Shown: one piece after another, positions 44,581 to 51,689 of the stretch | Numbering within the stretch: the first letter of the stretch is position 1 | How the letters are laid out: each line of letters starts with the position of its first letter | Origin: Burkholderiales bacterium | GTDB lineage: Bacteria; Pseudomonadota; Gammaproteobacteria; Burkholderiales; Casimicrobiaceae | Length of the DNA stretch: 64,000 bases | Assembly (NCBI GenBank): GCA_020851235.1 | Contig: JADZDD010000025.1 | Coordinates: 310,001-374,000, forward strand | Reading direction: 5' to 3' | Translations under genes and position numbers: made by a program | The notes under the pieces: model-generated | What the model saw: only the letters and a program-made list of their open reading frames with translations | Database searches by the model: none | Told to the model about the DNA's origin: nothing

Positions 44581-44608
44581 TGGACATTTCGCCGCTTTTG
44601 TGTAAAAT
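44581..44608 (+). promoter_or_regulatory. sigma-70-type promoter for exbB-exbD-exbD-tonB
   Basis: TGGACA (44581-44586), a 16-bp spacer and TAAAAT (44603-44608), each one mismatch from consensus. It predicts a transcript starting near 44615 with a leader of about 280 nt before exbB. Confidence 0.6.
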
Positions 44609-44614
44609 CCCGCG

Positions 44615-44894
44615 GGTTTTTGCGAACGGCCTTGGCCCTGCCGCTGGCGGGGCCAATGCTTTTGGATAGGCATTTCGCGCATGTGCGCAGCGGGTTTTGC
44701 AGCACCCCGGAGGGGAGGCGGTGGAGGTTCGCCGCTTCGTGGGGTGTCCTGCGGGCCTGCTGCAACCGGTATCCTTCCGCTGCGTCCGGTAACCTGTCCG
44801 GCCCGCAGGCGGATCGCCGGCACGCCGTTGGCCGTGTCCATACCCTGGACCGACCGCCAATCATCTGACTGAATCACCCCTGTCTGGAGACCAC
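44615..44894 (+). ncRNA. structured 5' leader upstream of exbB (candidate cis-regulatory RNA)
   Basis: The gene-free stretch 44503-44894 holds the promoter above and then three possible hairpins. The first is TTGGCCCTGCC/GGCGGGGCCAA at 44632-44656, an 11-bp stem with one G-T pair, followed by TGCTTTT and resembling an attenuator. The second is CACCCC/GGGGTG at 44703-44746, with an inner GCGG/CCGC stem. The third is CCTGCGGGCC/GGCCCGCAGG at 44748-44809, with an inner ACCGG/CCGGT stem. No match to a riboswitch class I know, no tRNA, and no Fur-box-like sequence. The leader is long for a gene-dense genome, so regulation by attenuation or protein binding is plausible. Confidence 0.4.
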
Positions 44895-45740
44895 ATGTTG
44901 AAGAATATTCGCCGGGCTGCCATGGCCGCGGTCCTGCTCGGCGTCGCCGTCGCCCTGCCGTTCGCACCCGCCGCCATCGCGCAAACGCCACCCCCCGCTC
45001 CGGCCGCGGCGCCGGCACCGGCGGCAGCGCTTCCCGCGCCTGCCGTCGCTCCGCCCGCGGCGCCCGAGATGATCGAGAATCCGTACGGGCTCGAGGCGAT
45101 GTGGAAGGGGGGCGACCTCGTCTCGCGCATCACGCTCGGCATCCTCGTGCTGATGTCGATGGGAAGCTGGTACATCATCGTGACCAAGCTCTACGAGCAG
45201 TACAAGATGGGTCGCCAGGCAAAGGACGCGACCAAGAAGTTCTGGAAGGCGCCGACGGTGCGCCAGGGTGCGGACGTGCTGAAGAAGAGCAGCCCCTACC
45301 GCTTCATCGCCGAGTCGGGGATCGACGCGACGCAAAAGCACGACGGGCTCCTGGGCACCGTCGACCTGAACGACTGGATCGCGATGTCGATCCAGCGCGC
45401 CGTCGACAACATCCAGGCCCGCACGCAGGATGGTCTCGCCTTCCTCGCCACCGTCGGCTCCACCGCGCCGTTCATCGGCCTCTTCGGGACGGTGTGGGGC
45501 ATCTATCACGCGCTGACCGCGATCGGCATCGCCGGCCAGGCATCGATCGACAAGGTCGCCGGCCCGGTGGGCGAGGCGCTCATCATGACCGCCATCGGTC
45601 TTGCGGTCGCGGTTCCCGCGGTGCTGGGGTACAACTGGCTCGTTCGTCGCAACAAGGTGGCGATGGATCAGGTGCGCAGCTTCGGCGCCGACGTCCACGC
45701 GATCCTGCTCTCCAACGCGCGCAGCCCGGCCAAGGCGTGA
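44895..45740 (+). CDS. exbB: TonB-system energiser ExbB (MotA/TolQ/ExbB family)
   Basis: A 281-residue protein. It has a cleavable signal peptide (AAVLLGVAVALPFAPAAIAQ) and a Pro/Ala-rich linker before the three membrane helices of the family: LVSRITLGILVLMSMGSWYIIVTKLYEQ; ATVGSTAPFIGLFGTVWGIYHALTAIG; VAGPVGEALIMTAIGLAVAVPAVLGYNWLVRRNK. The signal peptide is normal for the longer, xanthomonad/betaproteobacterial ExbB. It forms the proton channel that energises TonB. A CTGGAG ribosome binding site precedes the ATG. The stop is followed 4 nt later by the first exbD. Confidence 0.93.
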   Translation: MLKNIRRAAMAAVLLGVAVALPFAPAAIAQTPPPAPAAAPAPAAALPAPAVAPPAAPEMIENPYGLEAMWKGGDLVSRITLGILVLMSMGSWYIIVTKLYEQYKMGRQAKDATKKFWKAPTVRQGADVLKKSSPYRFIAESGIDATQKHDGLLGTVDLNDWIAMSIQRAVDNIQARTQDGLAFLATVGSTAPFIGLFGTVWGIYHALTAIGIAGQASIDKVAGPVGEALIMTAIGLAVAVPAVLGYNWLVRRNKVAMDQVRSFGADVHAILLSNARSPAKA

Positions 45741-45744
45741 TGCC

Positions 45745-46173
45745 ATGGCGATGAACGTCGGCTCCGGCGAAGACGAGGAAGAAGCGATCTCCGCCATCAA
45801 CACCACGCCGCTCGTCGACGTGATGCTGGTGCTGCTCATCATCTTCCTCATCACGATTCCGGTCGTCACCACGTCGATCCAGGTGCAGCTCCCCAAGGAG
45901 CGCAACGAGATCCGCGAGACGAAGCCGGAGAACATCATCCTGTCGGTGGACCGTGCCGGCAGCATCTACTGGAACGACCTCAAGATGCCGACGACCGCGG
46001 CGCTGCTCGAGCGGTTGAAGAAGATCGCCGTGCTCGATCCGCAGCCCGAAGTGCAGATTCGCGGTGACGGTGGCGCCGACTACAACTCGGTGGGCAAGAT
46101 CATCTACACCGTGCAGCGGGCAGGCATCGCCAAGGTGGGCTTCATCATGGAGCCTCCCGCGCGCGGCGGCTGA
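45745..46173 (+). CDS. exbD: TonB-system protein ExbD, copy 1
   Basis: A 142-residue single-span protein. A short acidic N-terminus (GSGEDEEEAISAINTTPLVDVMLVLLIIFLITIPVV) includes the membrane helix with the essential proton-carrying Asp in LVDVMLVL. The periplasmic domain follows (ENIILSVDRAGSIYWNDLKMPTTAALLERLKKIA...VQIRGDGGADYNSVGKIIYTVQRAGIAKVGFIMEP). The track ORF starts earlier at 45601; the ATG at 45745, four bases after exbB, gives the family N-terminus. A second exbD follows by 17 nt. Confidence 0.93.
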   Translation: MAMNVGSGEDEEEAISAINTTPLVDVMLVLLIIFLITIPVVTTSIQVQLPKERNEIRETKPENIILSVDRAGSIYWNDLKMPTTAALLERLKKIAVLDPQPEVQIRGDGGADYNSVGKIIYTVQRAGIAKVGFIMEPPARGG

Positions 46174-46190
46174 GGCGAGAGGAACCCGAC

Positions 46191-46619
46191 ATGTCCATGT
46201 CCATAGCCAAGCCGACCGCCGATCCCGAGGTGATGGTGGAGATGAACACCACGCCGCTCATCGACGTGATGCTCGTGCTGCTCGTGATGCTCATCATCAC
46301 GCTGCCGATCCAGCTCCACTCGGTGAACCTCAACATGCCGATCGGCAATCCGCCGCCGCCGCTCATCAAGCCCGAGGTCGTCAAGCTCGACATCGACGCC
46401 ACCGGTACGATCTACTGGAACGGCGAGGCGGTGCCGGATCGGCAGGCGCTCGAGGAGCACATCCTCCGGGCGGCCAACACGTCGGTGCAGCCGGAAGTGC
46501 ACCTGCGTCCGGACAAGAGTGCGAAGTACGCTGTCGTCGCCGGGGTCATGGCCACGGCGCAAAGGCTCGGTCTCACCAAGATCGGGATCGTCGGCAGCGA
46601 GCAGTTCATCAACGACTAG
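46191..46619 (+). CDS. exbD: TonB-system protein ExbD, copy 2
   Basis: A 142-residue ExbD paralog. The membrane helix with the conserved Asp is EMNTTPLIDVMLVLLVMLIITLPIQLHSV, and the periplasmic part is VVKLDIDATGTIYWNGEAVPDRQALEEHILRAANTSVQPEVHLRPDKSAKYAVVAGVMATAQRLGLTKIGIVGSEQF. A four-proline run (NPPPPLIKP) follows the helix. Tandem exbD genes with different periplasmic domains occur in Xanthomonas and other bacteria with many TonB receptors; there the second copy can be needed for particular substrates. A GAGGAA ribosome binding site lies upstream. Confidence 0.92.
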   Translation: MSMSIAKPTADPEVMVEMNTTPLIDVMLVLLVMLIITLPIQLHSVNLNMPIGNPPPPLIKPEVVKLDIDATGTIYWNGEAVPDRQALEEHILRAANTSVQPEVHLRPDKSAKYAVVAGVMATAQRLGLTKIGIVGSEQFIND

Positions 46620-46669
46620 CGTCGCGACGGCGCGCGATCCGCGCCACGCGCCGCTACTGCGGAGCTCAC

Positions 46670-47338
46670 ATGGATTACGCGAGACAGCAGCGCGACCCGG
46701 GGCGACACCTGCTTGGGATCGGTTTCGTCATCCTCGTCCACGTTCTCGTCATCTGGGCGCTGCTTTCGGGCCTGGGCCAGGGCGTGATCCAGATCATCAA
46801 GAAGCCGCTCAACGCGACGATCATCGAGGAGATCAAGCTCCCGCCGCCGCCGCCGCCGCCCCCGCCGCCGCCGCCGAAGAAGATCATCGAGCCGCCGAAG
46901 GTGCAGCCGCCCATCGAGACCTACGTTCCGCCGCCCGACGTTCCCGTGCCGGCCCCGGTCGAGGCGCCGCCGATCTCCGTGGTGACGCCGGTCGCGCCGA
47001 CGCAGCCGCACGTGATCGCGCCGCCACCGCCGGTGGCAGCACCGCCGGCACCGCCGGCGCCACCGAAGCCGGCGATTCGCCGTGGCATCGTCAAGATCGC
47101 CGGTGACGATCCGACGTATCCGCGCGAGGCGATCCGCAGCGGCGTCGACAAGGGGCGCGTGGTCGCCCGGCTGCAGATCGACGAGAGCGGCAACGTGACC
47201 GAGGTCAAGATCATCGTCTCCGAGCCGCCGCGGGTCTTCGACAAGGCCGTTCGCGCTGCGCTCGAGACGTGGAAGTTCAAGCCCGAGAACGAAAAATACG
47301 TGGGCGAGGTGGAGATCAACTTCAATCTGAAGGATTAG
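46670..47338 (+). CDS. tonB: TonB energy-transducing protein
   Basis: A 222-residue protein. The N-terminal membrane anchor is HLLGIGFVILVHVLVIWALLSGLG with a His in the helix, as in TonB. A 12-proline run (about residues 58-69) begins a long Pro/Val/Ala-rich spacer. The C-terminal domain has the TonB motif YPREAIRSGVDKGRVVARLQIDESGNVTEVKIIVSEPPRVFDKAVRAALETWKFKP. It spans the periplasm and contacts the TonB boxes of outer membrane receptors. The ATG at 46670 has a GGAG ribosome binding site; the track ORF from 46064 is an upstream extension. Its stop codon TAG shares a base with the GTG of the next gene. Confidence 0.93.
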   Translation: MDYARQQRDPGRHLLGIGFVILVHVLVIWALLSGLGQGVIQIIKKPLNATIIEEIKLPPPPPPPPPPPPKKIIEPPKVQPPIETYVPPPDVPVPAPVEAPPISVVTPVAPTQPHVIAPPPPVAAPPAPPAPPKPAIRRGIVKIAGDDPTYPREAIRSGVDKGRVVARLQIDESGNVTEVKIIVSEPPRVFDKAVRAALETWKFKPENEKYVGEVEINFNLKD

Positions 47339-49416
47339 TGGACGGCATCGTCGACCTCGCGCGGCGCGCCGCCGTTCACCATCGCGCCGGCGAGCTTGCG
47401 CAGGCGATCGCGCTCTACGACGCGATCCTCGCGCGCGCGCCGCACGACGCGCACGCGCTGCACCATTCGGGTGTGGCGTTCTTCCAGCAGGGCGACTACG
47501 CGAAGGCGCTCGACCGGCTGCGTGCCTCGGTCAACACCGACGGGTCGAATGCCGACGCGTGGGCGAACCTGGGCCTCCTCCTGACGACGATCGGGCATCA
47601 TCGCGCTGCGGTCGAGACCTACGAGCGCGCCGTCGCGCTCGATCCCGCGCCGGAGATCCTCGTCAACATGGCGGCGGCACAGCTCGCCTGGGCGCAGCCG
47701 ATCGCAGCGGAGGCAACGGCGCGGCGCGTCCTCGCGCAGGACGCCACCCACGCGAAGGCCTGGTTCACGCTGGCGCTCGCCTTGCAGCCGCAAGGCCGGA
47801 TGCTCGAAGCGCTCGATGCCGCGACCCGGGCCACGGCGCTCGCACCCGGCGAAGAAGGCTACGCCGGGCTCAAGGCGCAACTCGAAACCGGGATCGGCGC
47901 CCCGGAGAAAGCGCGGGCCACACTCGACAAGGCGCTCCTGCGCGCGCCGATGTCGCGCGCCTTGCGCTTCGAACTCGCGAGCCTCCTCGAGTACAGGCTC
48001 GGCGCGCCCGAAGCGGCGCTCGCCCACTACGAGCAGGTCGTCGCGCTCGAGCCGCGCCACGGCCCGGCGCTGTCGCAACTCATCTTCCTGCGCGGACGGC
48101 TCGCCGACTGGCGCGATCGCGACGCGTGGGTGCGCCGCTACCGCGAGGCGGTGGCGGCGGGTGCGAGTGCGTTGTCGCCCTTCGCGTTGCTCGCGCTGCC
48201 GTCGACGCGGGCCGAGCAGCGCGCCTGCGCGCGCCACTGGACCGCCGCGCTCGCGGGCGAGCGCGCCCGGCCTTCGCTCGCCTCACGCGCGCGCCTGCGG
48301 ATCGGCTACCTGTCGGCCGACCTGCATACGCATGCGACGGCGTACCTCGCCGCCGGCCTCTTCGAGCAGCACGATCGGCGACACTTCGAGGTCATCGCCT
48401 ACTCGACCGGCCCCGACGACCGCTCGCCGATGCGCTCGCGGCTCGCGCGGGCGTTCGATCGCTTCGTCGACCTGTCCCACGCGCCGCCGGCCGCGGTGGC
48501 GCAGGCGATTCGCGACGATGGCGTGGACGTGCTCGTCGATCTCAAGGGACACACGCAGGACGCCACGCCGATCGTGCTCGCGCATCGACCGGCGCCGATC
48601 CAGGTGCACTACCTCGGTTATCCCGGCACGCTCGAGGGCGGCCTTTGCGACTACCTCATCGGCGATGCGATCGTCACGCCGCCGGAGCACGCCGCCGATT
48701 ACGCCGAAGCGATCGTCACGCTGCCCGGGTCGTACCAGGTCAACGACCGCACGCGACCGATCGCCGACACGCCGTCGCGCGACGCGGTCGGACTGCCGCC
48801 CTTCGGGCTGGTCTTTGCCTGCTTCAACCAGACGTACAAGATCAATCCCCAGGTCTTCGACGCGTGGGCAGGCATCCTGCGCGCGATCGATGGCTCGGTG
48901 CTGTGGCTGCTCGCCCGGCGTGCCGACGAGCCGGCGGTCGCGCACCTGCGGCGTGAGGCGACGGCCCGTGGCGTCGATCCGGCACGGCTCGTCTTCGCCT
49001 TGCATCGTCCCAACGCCGACTACCTCGCGCTGTACCGCCATGCCGATCTCTTCCTCGACACCTGGCCGTACAACGCGCATACCACCGCCAGCGACGCGTT
49101 GTGGGCGGGCTGTCCCGTGCTCACGATGCGGGGCGAGACCTTCGCGGGCCGTGTCGCCGCGAGCCTCGTCACCGCGGTGGGCCTGCCCGAACTCGTCACG
49201 GGATCGGTCGCCGAATACGTCGCGCGCGCGGTCTCGCTCGCGCGCGATCCCGGCGAACGGGAGCGCCTGCGCACGCAGCTCGCGGGTCCCGGGCGCGCGT
49301 CGCCGCTCTTCGACACGACGGCGACCACACGTGCGCTCGAGCGCGCGTACCGCGTGATGGTCGAGCAGCATCGCCGCGGCGTGCGCGAGGCCTTTACCGT
49401 CCCGCCGACGCCGTGA
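47338..49416 (+). CDS. TPR-repeat O-GlcNAc-transferase-like (SPINDLY-type) glycosyltransferase
   Basis: A 692-residue cytoplasmic protein. Residues 1-260 are TPR repeats (AGELAQAIALYDAILARAPHDAHALHHSGVAFFQQGDYAKALDRL, ADAWANLGLLLTTIGHHRAAVETYERAVALDP). The rest is the OGT-type GT41 catalytic region: RLRIGYLSADLHTHATAYLAAGLFEQHDRRHFEVIAYS, DVLVDLKGHTQDATPIVLAHRPAPIQVHYLGYPGTLEG, DTWPYNAHTTASDALWAGCPVLTMRGETFAGRVAASL. Bacterial members often glycosylate surface or cytoplasmic proteins; the acceptor here is unknown. The GTG start overlaps the tonB stop by one base (TAGTG) and has an AAGGA ribosome binding site, so it is translated with tonB. Confidence 0.88.
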   Translation: MDGIVDLARRAAVHHRAGELAQAIALYDAILARAPHDAHALHHSGVAFFQQGDYAKALDRLRASVNTDGSNADAWANLGLLLTTIGHHRAAVETYERAVALDPAPEILVNMAAAQLAWAQPIAAEATARRVLAQDATHAKAWFTLALALQPQGRMLEALDAATRATALAPGEEGYAGLKAQLETGIGAPEKARATLDKALLRAPMSRALRFELASLLEYRLGAPEAALAHYEQVVALEPRHGPALSQLIFLRGRLADWRDRDAWVRRYREAVAAGASALSPFALLALPSTRAEQRACARHWTAALAGERARPSLASRARLRIGYLSADLHTHATAYLAAGLFEQHDRRHFEVIAYSTGPDDRSPMRSRLARAFDRFVDLSHAPPAAVAQAIRDDGVDVLVDLKGHTQDATPIVLAHRPAPIQVHYLGYPGTLEGGLCDYLIGDAIVTPPEHAADYAEAIVTLPGSYQVNDRTRPIADTPSRDAVGLPPFGLVFACFNQTYKINPQVFDAWAGILRAIDGSVLWLLARRADEPAVAHLRREATARGVDPARLVFALHRPNADYLALYRHADLFLDTWPYNAHTTASDALWAGCPVLTMRGETFAGRVAASLVTAVGLPELVTGSVAEYVARAVSLARDPGERERLRTQLAGPGRASPLFDTTATTRALERAYRVMVEQHRRGVREAFTVPPTP

Positions 49417-49498
49417 ACGGGCGCGGCGCCGGCGGCGCAGCAGCCGGAGAGACGTCCGGTGTCGAGGGGTGCCGCACGCCCGGCGCGCGCGCCGGGGT

Positions 49499-49867
49499 CT
49501 AGTCGCCGTCGCGCAGGCCGTAGACGGCGGCCGCACCGGTGAGCGCGAGCAGGGCCGCGGCCGCACCGGCGAGACTCGTCAGGGACATCGGCTGGCTCGC
49601 GACGAAGCGGTACGCCTCGCGCACGGCATCGAGCATCGTCCCGGGGGCTGCCACCGCCAATCCCACCGCGGCGACCGCCCACATCGCGCCCACGATCGGC
49701 GCGCGCCACGCGGGTCGCTGCGGCGCCAGCGGCAACGCGGCGACGACACGCGCCGTGAAGCCGTCGTCGGCGACGTACGCGGACTGCGTCGCATGAGCGT
49801 CGGCCGCGAGGATCGCGTCGAGCCAGTCGTGGCGATCGGGGGGCGGATGGCGTTCGATCGACGTCAT
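49499..49867 (-). CDS. probable anti-sigma factor or small membrane protein partner of the ECF sigma factor
   Basis: A 122-residue protein. It starts MTSIERHPPPDRHDWLDAILAADA with a soluble N-terminal part of about 45 residues and has two probable membrane helices (PIVGAMWAVAAVGLAVAAPG and SLAGAAAALLALTGAAAVYGL). The ATG at 49867 overlaps the sigma factor stop codon (ATGA), a layout typical of sigma/anti-sigma pairs. No zinc-binding ZAS motif (HxxxCxxC) is present, so it would belong to another anti-sigma class. Function is inferred from position and topology only. Confidence 0.55.
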   Translation of the reverse strand: MTSIERHPPPDRHDWLDAILAADAHATQSAYVADDGFTARVVAALPLAPQRPAWRAPIVGAMWAVAAVGLAVAAPGTMLDAVREAYRFVASQPMSLTSLAGAAAALLALTGAAAVYGLRDGD

Positions 49868-50442
49868 GATGCGTAGGCCGAAAGCGCTGCCTTCAGGCGT
49901 TCCTTGCCGCGCAGCACGTGGGTCTTGACCGTGCCGACCGGACATCCGAGCACGTAGGCAGCTTCCTCGTGAGTGAGGTCATTATGGTAGCACTGCACGA
50001 TCGCCGCCCGCTCGGCGGGAGGCAGTGCGGCGAGTGCACGCTCGACATCGAGCTTGAGCACTGCCGCGCGAGCGTGGTCGCCCTGCGTGGCGTCGCCATC
50101 GGTGATCGCCTCGTCGTCTTCACTGGCCACGTCGTCCACGTGATCGCCCAGGAGTTCCGCCTTGCGCTTGCGCGCGTCGGCGAGCCAGCAGTTGGTCGCG
50201 ATGCGATACAGCCATGTCGAGAAGCGCGCTTCCTGGCGGAACGTGGCGAGCTTGCGCCAGGCGAGCACGAACGTTTCCTGCGCGAGATCGTCGGCAAGCG
50301 CGTGATTGCCCGCCGTGAGCTTGCGCAGGCACGCGCGCACGGTCGACTGGTGGCGCCGCACGAGTTCCGCGAAGGCATGCTGATCCTGCGCCACGAGCGC
50401 GCGCGCGATGAGCTGCGCATCGGTGAGCGCGGGACTGGGCAT
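49864..50442 (-). CDS. ECF-type RNA polymerase sigma factor
   Basis: A 192-residue sigma-70 family protein. Region 2 is AFAELVRRHQSTVRACLRKLTAGNHALADDLAQETFVLAWRKLATFRQEARFSTWLYRIATNCWLADARKRK and region 4 is VERALAALPPAERAAIVQCYHNDLTHEEAAYVLGCPVGTVKTHVLRGKERLKAAL, with no region 3, so it is an ECF factor. The acidic linker between them (GDHVDDVASEDDEAITDGDATQGD) is longer than usual. It is coupled to the membrane protein downstream, and a DUF6249-like gene lies 77 bp upstream on the same strand. The target regulon is not visible. Confidence 0.9.
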   Translation of the reverse strand: MPSPALTDAQLIARALVAQDQHAFAELVRRHQSTVRACLRKLTAGNHALADDLAQETFVLAWRKLATFRQEARFSTWLYRIATNCWLADARKRKAELLGDHVDDVASEDDEAITDGDATQGDHARAAVLKLDVERALAALPPAERAAIVQCYHNDLTHEEAAYVLGCPVGTVKTHVLRGKERLKAALSAYAS

Positions 50443-50519
50443 GGACTAGATGCGGGCCGGCGACACGAAAAGGCACGGACATGGCGTGATCACCCGGCGG
50501 CGCGCGTCATCCGCGGCGA

Positions 50520-51407
50520 TCACTCGGGGTTGCGCTCGGACGTCGTTGCCGGCGTGCGCAGCACGTCGACGGCCTGCGCGGTCTGCCGCTCCTCGAAGTA
50601 CCAGAGCGCGACGTAACCCGCGCCGACGAAGAGCAGGACGAGTCCGATCCAGCCGGGGCGACCGTCGTCGATGATGGCGTGCAGCGAAAGGGCGAGGCCC
50701 ACGGCGCCCATGACCACGCCCTTGCGCAGATCCGACCACGCCGCACGCTTGGCCAGGACCTGGACCTGCTCGGCCGGGGGCAACGCGCTCGCGGCACGCG
50801 CGAGCGTCGTGTCGGGGCGTCCGCCGGCCAAGGTCTGCAACGCCGCTGCGGGTGGCACGACGCCTTTCTCGGCGAGCTTCAGCATCGTCTCGTTGTGCAT
50901 GCGCGTGCGGCGAATCTTGTACCAGATGACGAGCGCGATGATGAGGATGGGCGTGAGGAAGACGATGAAGACGACGCCGGCGACGAACGACGACAGTCCC
51001 GGCACGTGGTCGTCGAACGTATCGCCGCGGGTGCGGTCGGGGTCACGGTCGGCGACATCGGCTTCCTCGTCGGCGGGAGGCGGCACCGCGGCGCCGCGCG
51101 CTTCCCGCGCGATCTCGCGGCGCGCCTCACGTGCCGCCTCGCGGATCGCGTCGGCGATCTCGCGGGTGGCGGCCCTGGACTCGGTGGACGAGGCGTCCGG
51201 GGCAGGCGCGGCCGGCGGGGTGGGCAACGAGGGCGGCGCCGGGACCGCCGGGGGCGGCGGGATCGCGGGCGATGCGTCGGGCGCCGGTGGCGTTTGCGGT
51301 GCGGCATGCGCCGGGGTCGCGTGCGGCAGCGCGGCGAGGACCACGGCCGCGAGCAGCGCGCCGCACAGGGTGAGGCGGCGGACGGAAGGCGGCAGCGCGT
51401 GCGTCAT
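50520..51407 (-). CDS. membrane protein with DUF6249-like domain
   Basis: A 295-residue protein starting at an ATG with a GGAG ribosome binding site. It has a signal peptide (RLTLCGALLAAVVLAALPHATPAHA), a Pro/Ala-rich stretch, then a highly charged helix (AATREIADAIREAAREARREIAREARGA). A membrane helix follows (LSSFVAGVVFIVFLTPILIIALVIWYKIRRTRMHNETMLKLAEKGVVPPAA), then two more near the C-terminus. The segment ending HNETMLKLAEKGV.PP is typical of DUF6249-type proteins encoded next to ECF sigma factors. It is divergent from gspD. A role in a stress-response module with the sigma factor is inferred from context. Confidence 0.65.
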   Translation of the reverse strand: MTHALPPSVRRLTLCGALLAAVVLAALPHATPAHAAPQTPPAPDASPAIPPPPAVPAPPSLPTPPAAPAPDASSTESRAATREIADAIREAAREARREIAREARGAAVPPPADEEADVADRDPDRTRGDTFDDHVPGLSSFVAGVVFIVFLTPILIIALVIWYKIRRTRMHNETMLKLAEKGVVPPAAALQTLAGGRPDTTLARAASALPPAEQVQVLAKRAAWSDLRKGVVMGAVGLALSLHAIIDDGRPGWIGLVLLFVGAGYVALWYFEERQTAQAVDVLRTPATTSERNPE

Positions 51408-51584
51408 GGGATCTCCATCGATCGGGATGAGCATTGGATGCACGAGCCGCCCCTTCCGGATTCGCGATGCCGTCGTCGCGACGTGACCGGCGCATGCGTC
51501 GGTGCCGTTGGCGCCCGGCTGGACCCCTCCGGATACGGCGCGCCGCAAGGGGAGTCGCGGGGCGTCACCCGCGGGGACGCATGC

Positions 51585-51590
51585 TACTAT
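51585..51590 (+). promoter_or_regulatory. -10 promoter element for gspDEF
   Basis: TACTAT in the 282-bp divergent gap between the DUF6249-like gene and gspD, about 100 bases before the preferred gspD start. No convincing -35 was found. I see no other gene in this gap. Confidence 0.35.
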
Positions 51591-51689
51591 CGCCGGCGCG
51601 TTCCGTCATGCGGCGATCCGGGGCGCGGCGCGCGGCCCGCCGAAGTCGCCCTCGCTGGTCGCCGCGATTCTCGTCGGTTCCATCGCCCT

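Noticed and set aside
44620-44868. 82-residue ORF in the exbB leader
   Set aside because: It starts with TTG without a ribosome binding site, is not protein-like, and lies in a region with RNA-type inverted repeats.
44615-44894. Cobalamin riboswitch, SRP RNA or RNase P RNA in the exbB leader
   Set aside because: The diagnostic core sequences of these RNAs were looked for and not found.
49417-49498. Terminator between the OGT-like gene and the anti-sigma gene
   Set aside because: A short CCGGA/TCCGG inverted repeat is present, but the stem is only five base pairs and has no T-run.
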